Positions 1-12,785 of a stretch of DNA of 64,000 nt are shown here, piece by piece. This DNA is from Limnoperna fortunei. Taxonomy: Eukaryota; Mollusca; Bivalvia; Mytilida; Modiolidae. Made by a program: the position numbers and the translations under genes. Position 1 is the stretch's first letter. Every line of letters begins with the position of its first letter. The notes beneath the pieces were generated by a model, which was given only the letters and a program-made list of their open reading frames with translations, searched no databases and had not been told where the DNA came from. The stretch spans positions 85,050,623 to 85,114,622 of the forward strand of contig OX104114.1 in NCBI GenBank assembly GCA_944474755.1, written 5' to 3'.

Positions 1-250
1 TCGAGTTACTCATTGTCATGTCTAGGGAAATGTCAAATCCAGAAATAGGAAAAGCTATCCATGACTCGGCGAAATGTCTGATCGTATTAGAGAAATTGAT
101 TTCCCATAACGATCGATTAATCATGGTGACGACCATAAAACTTCTCGAGAGATAACATCAACCTAGGTACAACAAACCTGTGTTTGAGTAGTTTAGTAGT
201 CATCAGCAGTGATCGATATAGAAAAATGGAATACCGATCGCAGAATCTAG
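1..250 (-). repeat. Decayed dispersed repeat, partner of 53030-53300
   Basis: This stretch and 53030-53300 align over roughly 250 bp: both contain a GTTACTCAT word, then an AATAGGAAAA word, then a tgatgacg/tggtgacg..ataaaactt/catagaactt block in the same order. On the minus strand both read as a broken peptide with a K-F-Y-G/A-R-H-H-D type motif, which suggests an old mobile-element coding remnant. The element family was not identified. An open frame on the + strand (positions 3-152) is present but is not shared cleanly with the second copy, so it is not called a gene. Confidence 0.4.
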
Positions 251-419
251 AATAACGCATAAGTTGTGAAATGTCACACCATACGCTTGAGCTGCTGAAA
301 TGTTGCTGTCGATGAACGGGAAGTTGACAATTGGTAAGTTAAAGTCATCACGTTTGTGGTAGAGTCTAGTTTGTTGTTTTCCCGAGTCTGACACTAACTG
401 ATGCATACCTGCTTAACAG

Positions 420-470
420 GAGTTAATTCTGTTTTTCTGCAAGAGTCGACACCATCGATTGCATCTGGCG
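420..470 (+). CDS. Candidate upstream exon of the TIR-domain gene
   Basis: A 51-bp open segment lies between a possible acceptor (cttaacag, ending 419) and a possible donor (gtaggt, from 471). It begins with two bases completing a codon and ends with one base of the next, so it joins in frame to the exon at 1678, giving VNSVFLQESTPSIASG then E-HLDIDADP. The phase match is the only support: the exon is short, has no recognisable domain and follows a mobile-element remnant. It could be chance. Confidence 0.25.
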
Positions 471-1677
471 GTAGGTAAAATTTGATACAAAATCTTGAAC
501 AATTTCTAATTTTAAATGTAGTACTATAACATAATGTTCTTTTCGTCACTTTATCTTAATAACTTCATTTGAAAAATATAATATTTTAGTTGTATCACAG
601 CTAAAAGACTGGTTCACTTGGCGCGACTAGCAGAAATGCACAATATTTCTCCGAAGTTTGTATCCTTCAATGGGACGTTTGTTATGTTACAATGAAGAAC
701 AAATGTAGACACTAAGAGTTAAACCACAATCAAACAATCCCCAATCAATCATAAATATAGCTTGTCATAATATTAATGAATATTTAATTTTACTCACAAC
801 ACATTAATGTATGTATAATATTATTAAAGTTTTTAAGATATTCCTGGGATGCGATTTGTAATTTTACTTCTGGCCAGATGATTGTTGCTCATTGAAAGAT
901 TGATAACGCAATTATTTCTAACATTATAGTTAATGTAAACTGTATAATCGCTACCATGAATTGTTTGATCCGTTTGCGATTTCTTGCTAGTCTCTTCTAT
1001 CGTTCGTGATCTCGCAACGATTACGCACCGTAAGTTTCAGAGGGCTCATTACTAAAATTTGAAATAAAAAGAAAACCGAAGGTAATAGATGTAAAACAAC
1101 AGTATATTATGCAATAATCAGATCACCTAAGTTATCCTTAGTCGGTCTCGAAGTAATTGTATTGATATGGACCAACAAAGGTCTAAATGTAATACGGTAA
1201 GCCTTTTACTGCAAGGAAATAGCTTAGCCTTTCATTAATCAAATAAACAGATAATATCTTAGCCCAACTGAAAATCTGATATGTTCATTGTATTTCTTAC
1301 ACATAAATTGCTAAGAAAAAATCTTCTTAGACTACAGTTATATTTAGAAGTATTTATTTATAATACGACTTAATCAAAAGCAATGAGCCACCATCAACGA
1401 GCCAATTAAATGAATGAAATGATGCGTCAAACGAAGTAATGACGTAATATATGTATTCATAATGCATGAAAGCAGCTAAACTGGAGATAAATTACCTCCA
1501 AGGTCATTTTAAGGACACTTTACGGAAACAGTCGAGAGATGTTTCAATTATATATTTTGCTACGTAGAAGTTATAACGCACAATTCTAATCGGAGACAAA
1601 GTCCAAATATATCAAGTTTACAATTTTGGTGTAGGTTTATTCGACAAAAATGTGTATTGCTGTTAAATTTATTTCAG

Positions 1678-1737
1678 AACATTTGGACATTGATGCTGAT
1701 CCAGTACCCAACAACCCACCAAATACAGTATCCAAAG
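1678..1737 (+). CDS. TIR-domain gene, linker exon before the TIR domain
   Basis: A 60-bp exon is bounded by a good acceptor (tttatttcag, ending 1677) and a good donor (gtaag, from 1738). It starts with two bases of a split codon, codes for HLDIDADPVPNNPPNTVSK and ends with a single G. That G joins the AG opening the exon at 7579 to make Glu, so the reading frame continues directly into the TIR domain. The peptide is acidic and Pro/Asn-rich, as expected for a flexible linker in front of a TIR domain. The intron to the next exon is 5.8 kb and holds a SINE. The 5' part of the gene lies before this window or in exons I cannot see. Confidence 0.55.
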
Positions 1738-3304
1738 GTAAGATGGAATAGTCAAATGTATCAGCAGCAGGTATAGGTATCTCCTGACCCTTGTTTAACG
1801 TGCCCGATATTAAATTCGGGTTAATTTTGCTTTCTCTGTATTTTTTTATTTGATTTCTTTATTTTAAAATGTAACAAAAAACCTTGTAATATTGTAATAC
1901 CGTTTTATATTCACGTTCAGTTATTTTAACATTCGTCGCATATTATTTTTCGTTCTTCCAAAATCATAAATAACTCATACATCCATTTTGTAGCTTTTTG
2001 GTGCTAATATCCTATGTATATAAAGAAATAGTTTAGGTAATTGTGGGGGACGCATACATGTATAATAAGAGTAAATGTTGGTATGATCAATATCATCCGA
2101 AGAGAAATTAATTAAAAGAGGGGTACATTTATTACAATACCCTAACGGACTTACTACGTGGAAAAATTACTGTATATTTTATAGAGAATAAAACAAACTT
2201 TTAAAAAAATTAAAGAGACAACTTTCAAGCCAAATGCACAAAAAATGATGTTTTCAGAAAAAACAACACAATGGCATACTGGGAATTGATAAACCGATAG
2301 AAAGCCGATGGTGTGAATTAAGATACATCTACTCAGACATATAGCCAAGGATGGCATAACCATTTTAAAAAACTTTTTTTTTAATTTAAGAAGATAAATA
2401 GCAAGAAATTTTTATAATTGTCACACAAAAAATGGAAAGAAACAATGTTTCTTGTGATTTGGATTACATTATCACAAACAAAGAAATAACAAAGGCAATT
2501 TAATAAACTTATTAAATTAAACGAAAATCAGCTGAACGGCTCAGATAAAACGAAAAAGGAAAGCCAGACAGTATTACCACCATGTGTCTGTAAACTTATT
2601 AACACTATTCTTTTATACGGTAAATATCCTTAGGTCTTGTATTTTAAATCTGGGATTCCTCAAACATACCCAAGTATTCTTAAAAATTTCAGCTTTGGTA
2701 AACTATATAATGTTGTATTACATGTTTGTATCTAGTAATATCTAGAATCTAAAAAAAACAATAATTCAGATACACAAGCCGGATTTAAAAGTAAGTCGTG
2801 CACATCTTATCAAATATTTATTAGGAAATGTTTAATATAGTAAAAAAATATACTCAATATCATAGCAAAAAGCTTTATGCCGTTTCAAAGAGCTGAAGTG
2901 AAACTTTTAATTCAGTAATACATCTTTAATAACTTATTAAAGAATTACAAAGTTCATTTTACTTCTACAACTTAATTTTAAATTCAAGATGTTGGATTGC
3001 AGATTGATTTAACCTAACATTTTCAGACCTAAACAGATAACATGTGCAGGTGCCTGTTAACCCTAGAGTAAACTTAAATTTTTCATAAAGATATTTATCA
3101 TCAATTTATAATTAATTTATTGGGGTCGCGCATTAACAAAAACATGCGAATGTGTATCTAACGTCAATTGATACAACATCCTGGAATACTTTTGCGACTT
3201 GCAATGGAACATAGATGGACATTTCTTATATTATTCAATGAAAAATATATATTTGTTTAAAATCAGAAAAATCATAATATTCCGATATTCAAATCACATT
3301 TTTG

Positions 3305-3588
3305 CCTACTTCAAGGGGGCCTCGATGGCCGAGCGGTTAAGGTAGTTCGTCTACTATTGATCACGTGATCTGTCAACACTGAGGTTGCGGGTTCGAGGCT
3401 CAATGCGGGCAGGGTGTACTCGACTCCAATCTTAATTAAAAAGGATTGCCAGTTTTCCTACCGAATGTCGGGGTTCTCTCCGGTTACTCCGGCTTTTTCC
3501 CCCAATAAAAACTGGACGCCACGAAATAGCTGAAAAAGTGCTGAAAGTGGCGTCAAACATCATTCAAACAAAAACCTACGTCAAGGGG
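3305..3588 (+). mobile_element. Full-length tRNA-derived SINE with target-site duplication
   Basis: The element body runs about 3319-3574. Its head is tRNA-like, with an RNA polymerase III A box (TGGCCGAGCGG, 3326-3336) and a B box (GGTTCGAGG, about 3390-3398). The 3' part contains the words CCGAATGTCGGGG, CTCCGG and AACTGGACGCCACGAAA and ends in CAAACAAAAA. A 14-bp direct repeat differing at one base (CCTACTTCAAGGGG at 3305 and CCTACGTCAAGGGG at 3575) flanks it, the mark of target-primed insertion. It sits in the intron of the TIR gene in sense orientation. Other copies in the window are listed separately. The 3' half resembles SINEs common in bivalves; the exact family name was not checked. 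Confidence 0.9.
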
Positions 3589-5032
3589 ATTTCCTGAACC
3601 ATTCAGTGTTTACATTTATTAATGAATTTCCAAATTACTTAGATGACTGTCTCAGCACTTTGTCACTGGAAAATATGAACTTAAGTTAATGGATTCTGGT
3701 GACATTTCCGTATTAGTATCTTCATTTGATGGTTGAAATGTACTTTAAAAGGATCTATTATCTCATCTTTGAAAATAGTTGTAAATTTTAAAAAGAACAC
3801 TTGTTATATATATATATGAACATAAAGTCATATTAAAACAATCAAACAATAAAAGGAAAAAATTCTCAAAATAATGGAGGACGGATACATTGTTGCGTGG
3901 TTCTGGTGGAAAAATGCATATCTAATTTGGGTGAATACGATGAACGAGAGCAAAATATTAGGCATATATTCGCCCGACGTCAAGAAAACGTGCGCTACAT
4001 ATTTGTTCAAAATACATAAATAAAAACGGTTATGGAATCAATGTTATTACCATTTTTACTGATTACACAAAACAACATTGAGCGTACCACCCAAATATAT
4101 CTTTTAAACGAATTTAAAAATTAATACAATTGTTGTTTCGACATTTCTAGACAATCTAGTAAAATGACTCGCTTGCACTTCATTTATTATTGTCCCTGTG
4201 ACACACATTGGTCAAACAATTCAGTACTCGATATACTAGCTTTTCCTTGCTGTACCTGGAAAAAATGACCTCATTATCAGCTTTGACTAGATTTTTAATA
4301 ATGGATTTACGTTTTTAATGAAATGCTTTTACTTCAATACAAATGAAATGTTTAACAACTCATTTAAATCAGGCTAAACGTCACAATAATACTAAGTTAA
4401 AAACTACATTGTGAAACGAGATTGCATTAAGAGCAAATCTATGAGAAAACCATTCAAAGTGGTCCAGGTGACGCTTTTGAAAACTATCAAATAATTCAGC
4501 ATACTTGAAAGGTATATGCATACAAAGTTGTTTACCACTAATACAAAATAATTTCGCACTGTTTCTATTTTTAGAAACCGGGAATTTTATTTATAGTCTC
4601 AAATATAAGGTCAAATTTTCTGAATTTCAATTAAAACGTATCCATTTCTAATGATGTCACTCTGGAAAAATACGAATAGGTACTGTAACATATGATATCG
4701 AGATAATCAATACATCACTTTTTACAGAAATATTATAGAAATTGGCACATTGCCAAGAATTTTAAAAACATTCCAAATCATGAATATCGCTTCGAGTGCG
4801 TAAATGTCGAGGTCTATTCCACTAAAATGAACGACTAAATTTTATTAAATTGATAAATTCCTTGTTATTCTTGAATGAAATAAATAACATTTGAATGGGC
4901 TAGCTATAGGTAGATGTTGGTAACACATAGTCTTAACACTCACTTAATTCCGTGATTCGCTATTTAAGGTCAAATTTCATAACAAATTTTAAAATCTTGC
5001 ACTTTTGATGTCCTTCTTTGTACCCCCAATGA

Positions 5033-5049
5033 CCCCCCCCCCCCCCCCC
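5033..5049. repeat. Poly-C tract
   Basis: A run of about 17 C bases follows aatga. It is a simple homopolymer in the TIR-gene intron and is probably length-polymorphic. Confidence 0.9.
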
Positions 5050-5576
5050 AGCGACCTATGTTTCACTATGTAGTATCTTGGTTTCTAGTGTTTGTACGTA
5101 TGACATAACACACATATTTCAAGTAAAATACGAGTTTTCTGATATATGCAATCTCCAAATAGGGTCCTTTCTCCAAACATCGGTGCTGTATTAAAGCCTA
5201 TATTATAGATTTTCCATTTTTGTATTGAAATGGCAAGACAAAACTATCTAATATAATTTATTTATACTTTCACTCAAAGTTCTTCCTATATTATAGGATT
5301 AAACACCGTTTTCCATGGATTTATCGGTATATTAACAAGACCAACTCACTCACAAACCAATAAAAGTCCGAAGGACTTCCAGAAAGTTGCTTCTGGACAA
5401 AATTTTGCTTTTTGCATGGTTGTCGCATATACGGGCTCTTAAATGTATATTTTTCGTTTTTTTTCCAGCATTGTAAAATACCCAAAAGGATCTAATAGAT
5501 TGTATTAATATTTCTATTATATTGCATACTATTCTATTCAACTCTGGCTTCTTGGATTCAATATTTACTGCAAGCA

Positions 5577-5766
5577 GAGTGTGCTCCAATCAAACCTTAA
5601 TTGACATTGGTTCAAGGATTGCTAATTTTTTAAAATTTCATCCTAAATGTAGTAGGTATCTTACTGTGTTCAAAGGCTCAGTGCCCAACCCAGATTAAAA
5701 ACGTCGCCATGATATGGCTGCTGGCAAATTTGAAAGTTGTGTTAAAGCCATATTAAAGCAAATAAA
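5577..5766 (+). mobile_element. Decayed SINE copy
   Basis: The order of words matches the intact SINE at 3305: gtgtgctccaatcaaaccttaatt (compare gtgtactcgactccaatctt), then ggattgctaat, then gtcgccatgat, gaaagttgtgttaaa and a final caaataaa. The tRNA-like head is missing and the divergence is high, so this is an old 5'-truncated copy. Confidence 0.6.
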
Positions 5767-7578
5767 TTTAGTTTATGATAGTCGAATGTTACGGAAACTT
5801 GAGGGTTTTTTAAAAAGCCATGTTTAATTTAAAATATTTAAAGAACCAGAAGACTATAATGGATATTTAAATTTCATTATCATTAATAAATTTGCCAACA
5901 TGATGCTTGCAAATTTTTGAAGCGAATGAATGAAAATAAATTTTCAAAATAATAGAGGACATATACATTGTTGCCTGGTTCTGGTAATGAAAACGTGCAG
6001 AGCATATTTGTTCAGAACGCATAAATAAAACCGTTACTTTTTAGAAATACACCGGTTATCACGCAATACATATAAGCTTGTAATTGGGGTATAAACATTA
6101 CATGTTTACATTGCATTTCTGATGCTTCCAAATTATCTAAATGTACAGTATGGTTGTGGAATCAATGTTAATACCGTTACATTTTTTCCAGATTACAGAC
6201 AACAACATTCAGTTCCGTCGAGCACACCCACAGGTATTTTAACGAATTTTATTCCCAAAATTTGCGAATCGACATTTCTATACAATTGAGTAAAATTATT
6301 TACATGCATTTTTTTATTGTTCATTTGATAAATATCCATCAAACAATCCATTAATCTATTTACAAAAGCAGTAATGTACAAACTAGCTTTCTTCCTGCTG
6401 TACCCCGAAAATTTACATGGACCTAATAATCAGCCTTGACCAGCAATTAATAACGCATTTAAGGTTTTAATAAAACGTGCAATATTTTCATACCAATAAA
6501 ATTTTAACAAATCATTTAAATAAGTCTAAAACTCACAATAATACAGAAATACGCAAACTATTTGAGACAAACATTAACATTTATATCTTGCAAAATTATG
6601 ACATCATATTACATAGCTTACTCTACATAAAGGTAGCAGTCGAAAATTTGTCCCTAGCGGTCTATCACATTTTCCATACGTTGATTTTATTGTTTGTTCA
6701 CTTGCTCAGCTAAAATACTGTTCTCTGGGTGTAAAGCAATCAATCATTGTAGAACTTTATGCGCGCGCTTCAGTTTTATATAAAATCTAAAAACAACTGT
6801 TTTTTTAAAAGGGTGATCCTTTAAATTCGTTCAAATGTTGGATTCCTTCGAACAGAACCTTTCGCTCACGATAGTGAATTTCATGAGAACTTAACAAATG
6901 ACCTAAAATGTGTTACCTTTAACAGTTACCGCGTTTGTTGCACACACACACACACATGGCTACGTGATTGAACATAGTTAAAACGTTAAAACATTGCAGT
7001 GCAAACTACTTACGAAACACCGTACGCCAAGATCAAATCTTCCAAAGGCTGAGTTGATTTAAAATAATTTAACAGAAGAAAAAAATTTATTAATAATTTT
7101 GAAGAAGGACAAAAGAAAAAAAATCTCTACCAGTAGACTCAAATTGAACAGTTTAACAGTGCAATATTATACTGCTTACGATGTCAATTTTATCATAAAA
7201 AAATCGAAAACGTGTTTTGTCCGTTTACACATGAGTTGTAGGTTTTATTATTCCCTACCACAGTCAATGTGGTTACCATTGATCAATTCTTTATTTAATT
7301 AACGTTTCTTAAACAAATCTACTAGGCGGAAGACTAGTTACGCAATGAACACTGCCTGTAAATCCAGTAACAATGAAAGCAACCACAAAATGCTGATGTG
7401 AAATTACCACACTTCAATGTTACACAGTGTCTACAAAATCATTTAGTATTTTTTTCGTTTAATCCTTTATTGTCCTTAAAAACTTATTCTGAAATATTTT
7501 AGTAGGTTGATCACTGACAGGATAGAATTTTCAATACAATACTGATTGCGTCTAAAGAAAATTTCTATACATTTTCAG

Positions 7579-7985
7579 AGATATTAACGATATCGGCAGA
7601 AGAAGATGGCGAACAGCTGAAGGCATTCCAGGCAGATTATGACGCTATCATTGGAAAGGGAACGTTGACATGTCAGTCTATTGTGGTCCAGTCACAAATG
7701 CCAGACAACTTCCTGAATAACACAAATGATAAAATTCATGATGCCAAACTGGTCTTTTTGTTAATGTCTCAAACCTTTATTGATAAATACTGGCTCAAAA
7801 TTTGCACAATGAAGCATTTAAATTCTGCTCTATATGACAGCAAGCCATTAATTGTACCAGTACGTATACAAAAGGAGACACGATTCCCAATGGGTGTTAC
7901 AGCAACACATAGTCTACAGTTTCACACCCATGATTCATTTTACAAGGAGTCACTCGCTAAACTTGTGCGAAGTTTCGTTAACTAA
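7579..7985 (+). CDS. TIR-domain protein, last exon (TICAM-like)
   Basis: This terminal exon follows a clear acceptor (cattttcag) and codes for about 135 residues ending in TAA at 7985. The protein reads ILTISAEEDGEQLKAF at box 1, then DNFLNNTNDKIHDAKLVFLL and SQTFIDKYW, then KPLIVPVRI, ending KLVRSFVN. This order (strand A with an acidic E-E-D, a hydrophobic strand around LVFLLMS, a conserved Trp, then the I-V-P-V strand) is that of a TIR domain. The box 1 form (I-L-x-I-S-A-E-E-D rather than Y-D-A-F-I-S-Y) and the I-V-P-V-R segment resemble TICAM-type adaptors (TRIF, TRAM) more than Toll receptors or MyD88. TIR adaptors act in the cytosol through TIR-TIR contacts. The catalytic Glu of NADase TIRs is not evident. 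The TIR ends only a few residues before the stop, so there is no C-terminal RHIM domain. The assignment to TICAM rests on memory of the family, not an alignment. Confidence 0.85.
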
Positions 7986-8672
7986 TTCACAACTTTTTCA
8001 TCCTTGCAATCTGAACTTGTTTATATATTTATTGTGTAGTTGCATATTAAATATATTTATTGTTGGTGTATGTTCATTTAACTATTACTTACAAAGAAAA
8101 TTTACTAAAAATCTTAGTCTTGTCATGTATGTCCTGTATTGGAAATATTAAATCAATTTGTTTGCCACTTTACTTTCGGTTTTATTTCAAGTCTAGAATT
8201 TGCTCCTTTTTGCTGAGAAGGAAGAATATTTTTGTAATGACCTTAACACAGTATATATGGTAGCAATGCAGCTACAATTGTAGCAGAACCGTTAGGCGAG
8301 TTTTTAAAATATTAATATAAAAATCCCTTTTTTTTCTCCATAGGATCGGTAGTCCAGTCTACTTTTATTTGAGCGCAGCATCACGTATTGTACTGTAAAA
8401 AAAATACTAGAATGTTAACCAGTGATGTGTTCGTAAGACAAGACAAGACAATTTATTAAACCAATCATGGTGCCTAATATTGAGCTAATCAATCAAAATT
8501 TAATATTATCATAATGACATAAAGAAAAATAATTGAAGTAGAGTTTTAGTTACACGGACAATTTCAGCTTAATACGCAATAACAATAGATTTTGAATTGA
8601 TGCTTACCAAACAGCAAGCAGTAATCCAGCTATATTCAGAATTTAATCTAAATAAATAAATCAATCAATAAA
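7986..8672 (+). other. Probable 3' UTR of the TIR gene with poly(A) signals
   Basis: Downstream of the stop there are candidate poly(A) signals: ATTAAA at 8046 and 8147, and AATAAA at 8651, 8655 and 8667. Which one is used cannot be told from the sequence. No further coding signal is seen. Confidence 0.4.
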
Positions 8673-11390
8673 ATCGGGTATATTGTATTTCTGTTTTAAT
8701 ATTAATATAAATTAAAGTTTAGGTTTGTGTCTGACTCTTTTATTGTTTAGCAGTAAATAATGTTAAAATAAACTTTAAGCTTTCATATTGCACTCAGTTC
8801 AATAAACCCCATTTGATTGATTATTAAACTTTTCTTGTTCTAGACGTAGCTAAATTATTTCTCACTGTCATAATACATCAATAAAATCAACCAATCAATA
8901 CATGTATTGTTTTCTGCCATTTCTTCAATATTTAATGTTTTTCTACAATCTTTGCTAATAAAAGACAGACATCAAATGTGGGATGTCTCATGTGCCTCGA
9001 CATTGTACAAGCTAGTATCAGTGATATTATTGGAACCTTATCATTATGTACATTAAATGGTCAAACAAAATGTTTTCACCAATATTGTTCTCTATACTCT
9101 AAAAAACCACTGTTCACAACTGTTCACGTCAAAAAACAGAAATATTTAACAATTACTTTCTGTTCCGCCTAAAACCTGTCAAATAAGAATCATGATATAA
9201 TTTTTCGTATTTCTGATATAATTTTTTGCTACATGTGTTACCTTAGACACAAGAAATATTCAGTCCGCAGTAGAAATGCGACTCTGTAGTTTGCTTCAGG
9301 TACATGTATAGCTGCTGCCATGACAAAGTTGAAAAGATTGTGGACTTTTACTCTGACTAACAAATGCCAAAATTTGCTAGAGAATGCTTGTCAATGTTAG
9401 AAGGAATGTGAATTTTCTACATATTATACATAGCACAAATTTGGGCAAAGAAAATGTAGAGAAAAAGAATCCAAGAAAATCCATTGTCGTAAAACTCTTG
9501 TTATAGAAATTAAAGAAGTATTTTGTTTAATGGAATTGATTGCATTTAAGTTTTCGGTAGAAACAACATTTGTTAACATAAAAACGAATCAACACATATT
9601 CATAAATTGACTTGGGCGACACTAATTGTAAATTAAATTAAAATAATTGCTACTTATTCTGTCATAGCTTTACCAATGAGTAACATTGATGGTGCTTGAA
9701 TGCTGCATAAAATTGTAACAAGATATGACAGCAAATAAATAAATTGGCATCAAGTATTGTATGTCTTGTTAAGTTTTACATCTGTAACAACGCACACATG
9801 GACGTACCAACCCGCAAACAAAAATGCATCTACATACAAATCTTTGTCGCACAGGCATTCTGCTCAATGTCAACCAGTTTTTCATAATGGAATTTATGTG
9901 CCAGAATTCAGGATTTGTCGTTATTTACGTCTTTTGGGCTTCATGAGCAGTCCCCATACACCACTGCAAAATCCCCTCTTACGAGGTGGGAATGGTCGTT
10001 TCTATCATAATATTTTGCTTACAATTTAATTTGTGCTAGCTACGACCCTAGCGAAACTGAATTGCCTATTTATGACTAAAAAAAAGTCGCACGTTGTTAC
10101 AGTTACGAACAAAACGCTTCTAATCGTGTTTATATGTCTTACTAGACACAAAGTAAGTTGTCTCGCTTGTATTGCGTTACAGTGTTACATACTCGTTTTT
10201 TTGTCAGTCGTAAATGAATTTTCACACTAAAATGTAACTGTCAGCGCGTGGCATTGATTGTCATAGAAATCACTGCATTCTAGGCAGATGTTTTGAAAAC
10301 ATTTAATAATAACAATTCGGTCTAAATGTATATAAAAATTTTAAATATGACCAAATTAAAAAAAAAACCAAAACGTTTGCATTTAGGAAAATAGATACCG
10401 GCTTACACTTAATAGAAATGTTCATTTTATATACAAAATCGACAATGTGTCCTTTCCGTTCCGAAATTGCTCTTTTTTATATATATACTTAAAACGTTCT
10501 AATACCAGTTACGTTTTGTGAAATCAAATTATCCCAAATAGGAGCCTCGTATGAAATTCTTAACTGGTGTGTCACATTCTTATAATTGCTTTCGTGTATT
10601 CTTGAATTAGAAAATGTGCCATAAATTATACATGTAGCCGACAAGTAGTTTATATCAGTGTTGTGTGATCCTCATGAATAATGATGACATTGAAATTTTG
10701 ACAATATAAACACCTACGAGTCCTATCTACCAACTCATTATTGTTTTTAGCGTGTTTTGTCCTGAATAGAGCTAAAATATTACATTGAATAATAAATCTC
10801 GAAGAATTTATACAACATAAAGTAACCAAACATTTTTTTAATAAAAAATCAAATTGCTCAAAGTATTTTACAAAGTATTTATCTTGCATATGCTTAGTTA
10901 TATATATGTATTCCTTAGCTAAACAGACGTTCTTCTACTTTCTCGCACTGGGAAGGAAGGCTGTTCTCCGACTTTCGGATCTGCCAAGAGCGTACCCTCG
11001 TGTGGAAGATGCCTTCTCGCTGGTTTAACTGATCCCCCAGCGAGCAGTATAAATTGTATTTAGAACAAGAATAAAAAAGACGAAAAATAAATTAACTCGT
11101 AAACTGGACAAACGTAATGGCCAAGAATATAAGACTGCCACTAGAAATCTACATAGTGTTGGGATGGAACAAAATTAAAGCCATTTTTAGCAGCTCAAAT
11201 GCGCTTACCTCATTTTAACCTCTGCATAAATGGTCAAAATAGCAAAACCAAACGTAATACCGACCAACCATGCCCGCCACAGACGCTTGACCAAACCTAG
11301 CAACTGTCTTATCTGCCCCCTGTGTTCGCATCAATGTAGTCGAGTGTTTCTAAGTGTGCCTGTTGTTTATATGCCATGCAAACCAAATAG
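8673..11390. other. Intergenic, no supported gene
   Basis: The region is AT-rich with only short open frames (the longest about 90 codons) lacking splice context or recognisable domains. A word shared with other places, cagcgagcagtat at about 11038 and 39337 (and cagcaagcagtaatccagctatat at about 8614), points to fragments of one more dispersed repeat that I could not delimit. Confidence 0.5.
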
Positions 11391-12785
11391 AAACTAGAGG
11401 CTCCCAGGAGCCTGTATTGCTCACCTGAACCCAAACAACCCCTTTTTATCGAGCTTTTGTTTATGTGCCCAACACTTCCGCAATTATTTTGACCTTTTAA
11501 GGGAAATATATAAGGAGCTTTTAATGCTTTGATGCTTAGGGGGAGAAGGGAAGTTCACTTCAAACTTGCTGTACCCGTTATAGTTTTTAACTATCAGTCG
11601 AAAACTCTCTTGAACCCCCCCCCCCCAACTTTTCTATTTTAATCCAACGTGGCTATGTAGGAAGTCAGCTGTCATGATTTGCCAAATGTTGGTAGAGTTC
11701 ATCCTAAAGATGATGTGTGCAGTGTTTCAAAGCAGTCCTTTCATTGGTTAAAGAGAAGATTTTTTAGAATCAATTAAAACTGATTAAAAAAATGTTCAAG
11801 GAGAATATTTCCTTAACGGTTCATCAGACAATCTTGACCCTAAGTCATTTTTGTAGCTCTTAAAGAGCAGAACAATTTAGCAATGCTAACTTTTTCTCTA
11901 GTTCTAATAATTTTGAGGCAAAATTTTTTTAAATAATCAATTTCGACAATTAAAGGGCAATAACTCCTATAATAGTCATCATACAACTTCGACCCAATGA
12001 AGTGTTTCGTAAAACTTTCGATGCCGATGAAGGCATGTCTCTTCGGTTTTCCTGTATCTGCTATACCTTTTGAACTACAAGCCAAAAACTGTATTTTGAC
12101 CCCCGCCCCCGTTCTATTTTAGCCATGGTGGTCATGTTTGTTAATCTGCTCCCATGGTTTGTGCAAACTTGGTTGAGTGAGAACATTTGACAGATGATGT
12201 GTACAAAGATTTAAAGCAGTATTTTCAGAGGATAAGATTGTTAAAAATCAATTAAAACCAATTAAAAAAACAGTTCAAGAAGAATAACTATTAAACGGTT
12301 TATCAGACAATCTTGACTCTAAAATATTTTTGTAGCTCTCATAGAGCAGAACAATTAGGCAATGCTAAGTTTTTCTCTAGTTCTAATAATTTTTAAGATT
12401 TTGAGGCAAAAATTACAAAAAATCATCAATTTCGACAATTTAAGGGCAAGGTCAAACAAGGACCCAATTAGAATGTTTTGTAGAGCTTTTGATGCTAAAG
12501 AAGGAAGTTCTCATCGGTTTTCCTGTATTTGTTATACTATAAGCCAAAAACTGTATTTTGACCCCCAGTTCTATTTTTAAGCCATGGCGACCATGTTGGC
12601 TAGTCTGAGGCCATGATTTGCGCAAACTTGGTAGAAGACATTTTACCAATGATGTGTGCAAAGTTTCAAAGCAATCCCTTCAGTGGTTTTGGAGAAGTAG
12701 ATTTAAAAATAAAGTTAACGACGACGACGGTCGCCAAGTGATGGCAATAGCTCACATGACCCTTCAGATCAGGTGAGCTAAAAAG
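11391..12785. mobile_element. Non-autonomous element with inverted ends and internal tandem copies
   Basis: The left end contains ATTGCTCACCTGAA and the right end GCAATAGCTCACATGACC followed by ATCAGGTGAGCT, so the termini are inverted versions of AGCTCACCTGAT. Inside, a unit of about 455-480 bp is repeated: the word aaagcagtcctttc at 11732 recurs as aaagcagtattttc at 12213 and aaagcaatcccttc at 12669, each preceded by a gatgatgtgt(g/a)ca word and by ctgtattttgaccccc in the later copies. A cgacgacgacgg run precedes the right end. Open frames inside it are broken and differ between units, so no transposase is present. It is best described as a MITE-like or other non-autonomous repeat. Confidence 0.65.

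Noticed and set aside
3319..3412. tRNA gene (Ser/Leu-like)
   Set aside because: The A and B boxes are present, but the sequence does not fold into a proper cloverleaf, it continues into a SINE body, and it is flanked by a target duplication.
9757..10029. 90-codon + strand frame
   Set aside because: It has no signal peptide, domain or splice sites, and is not conserved with anything else in the window.
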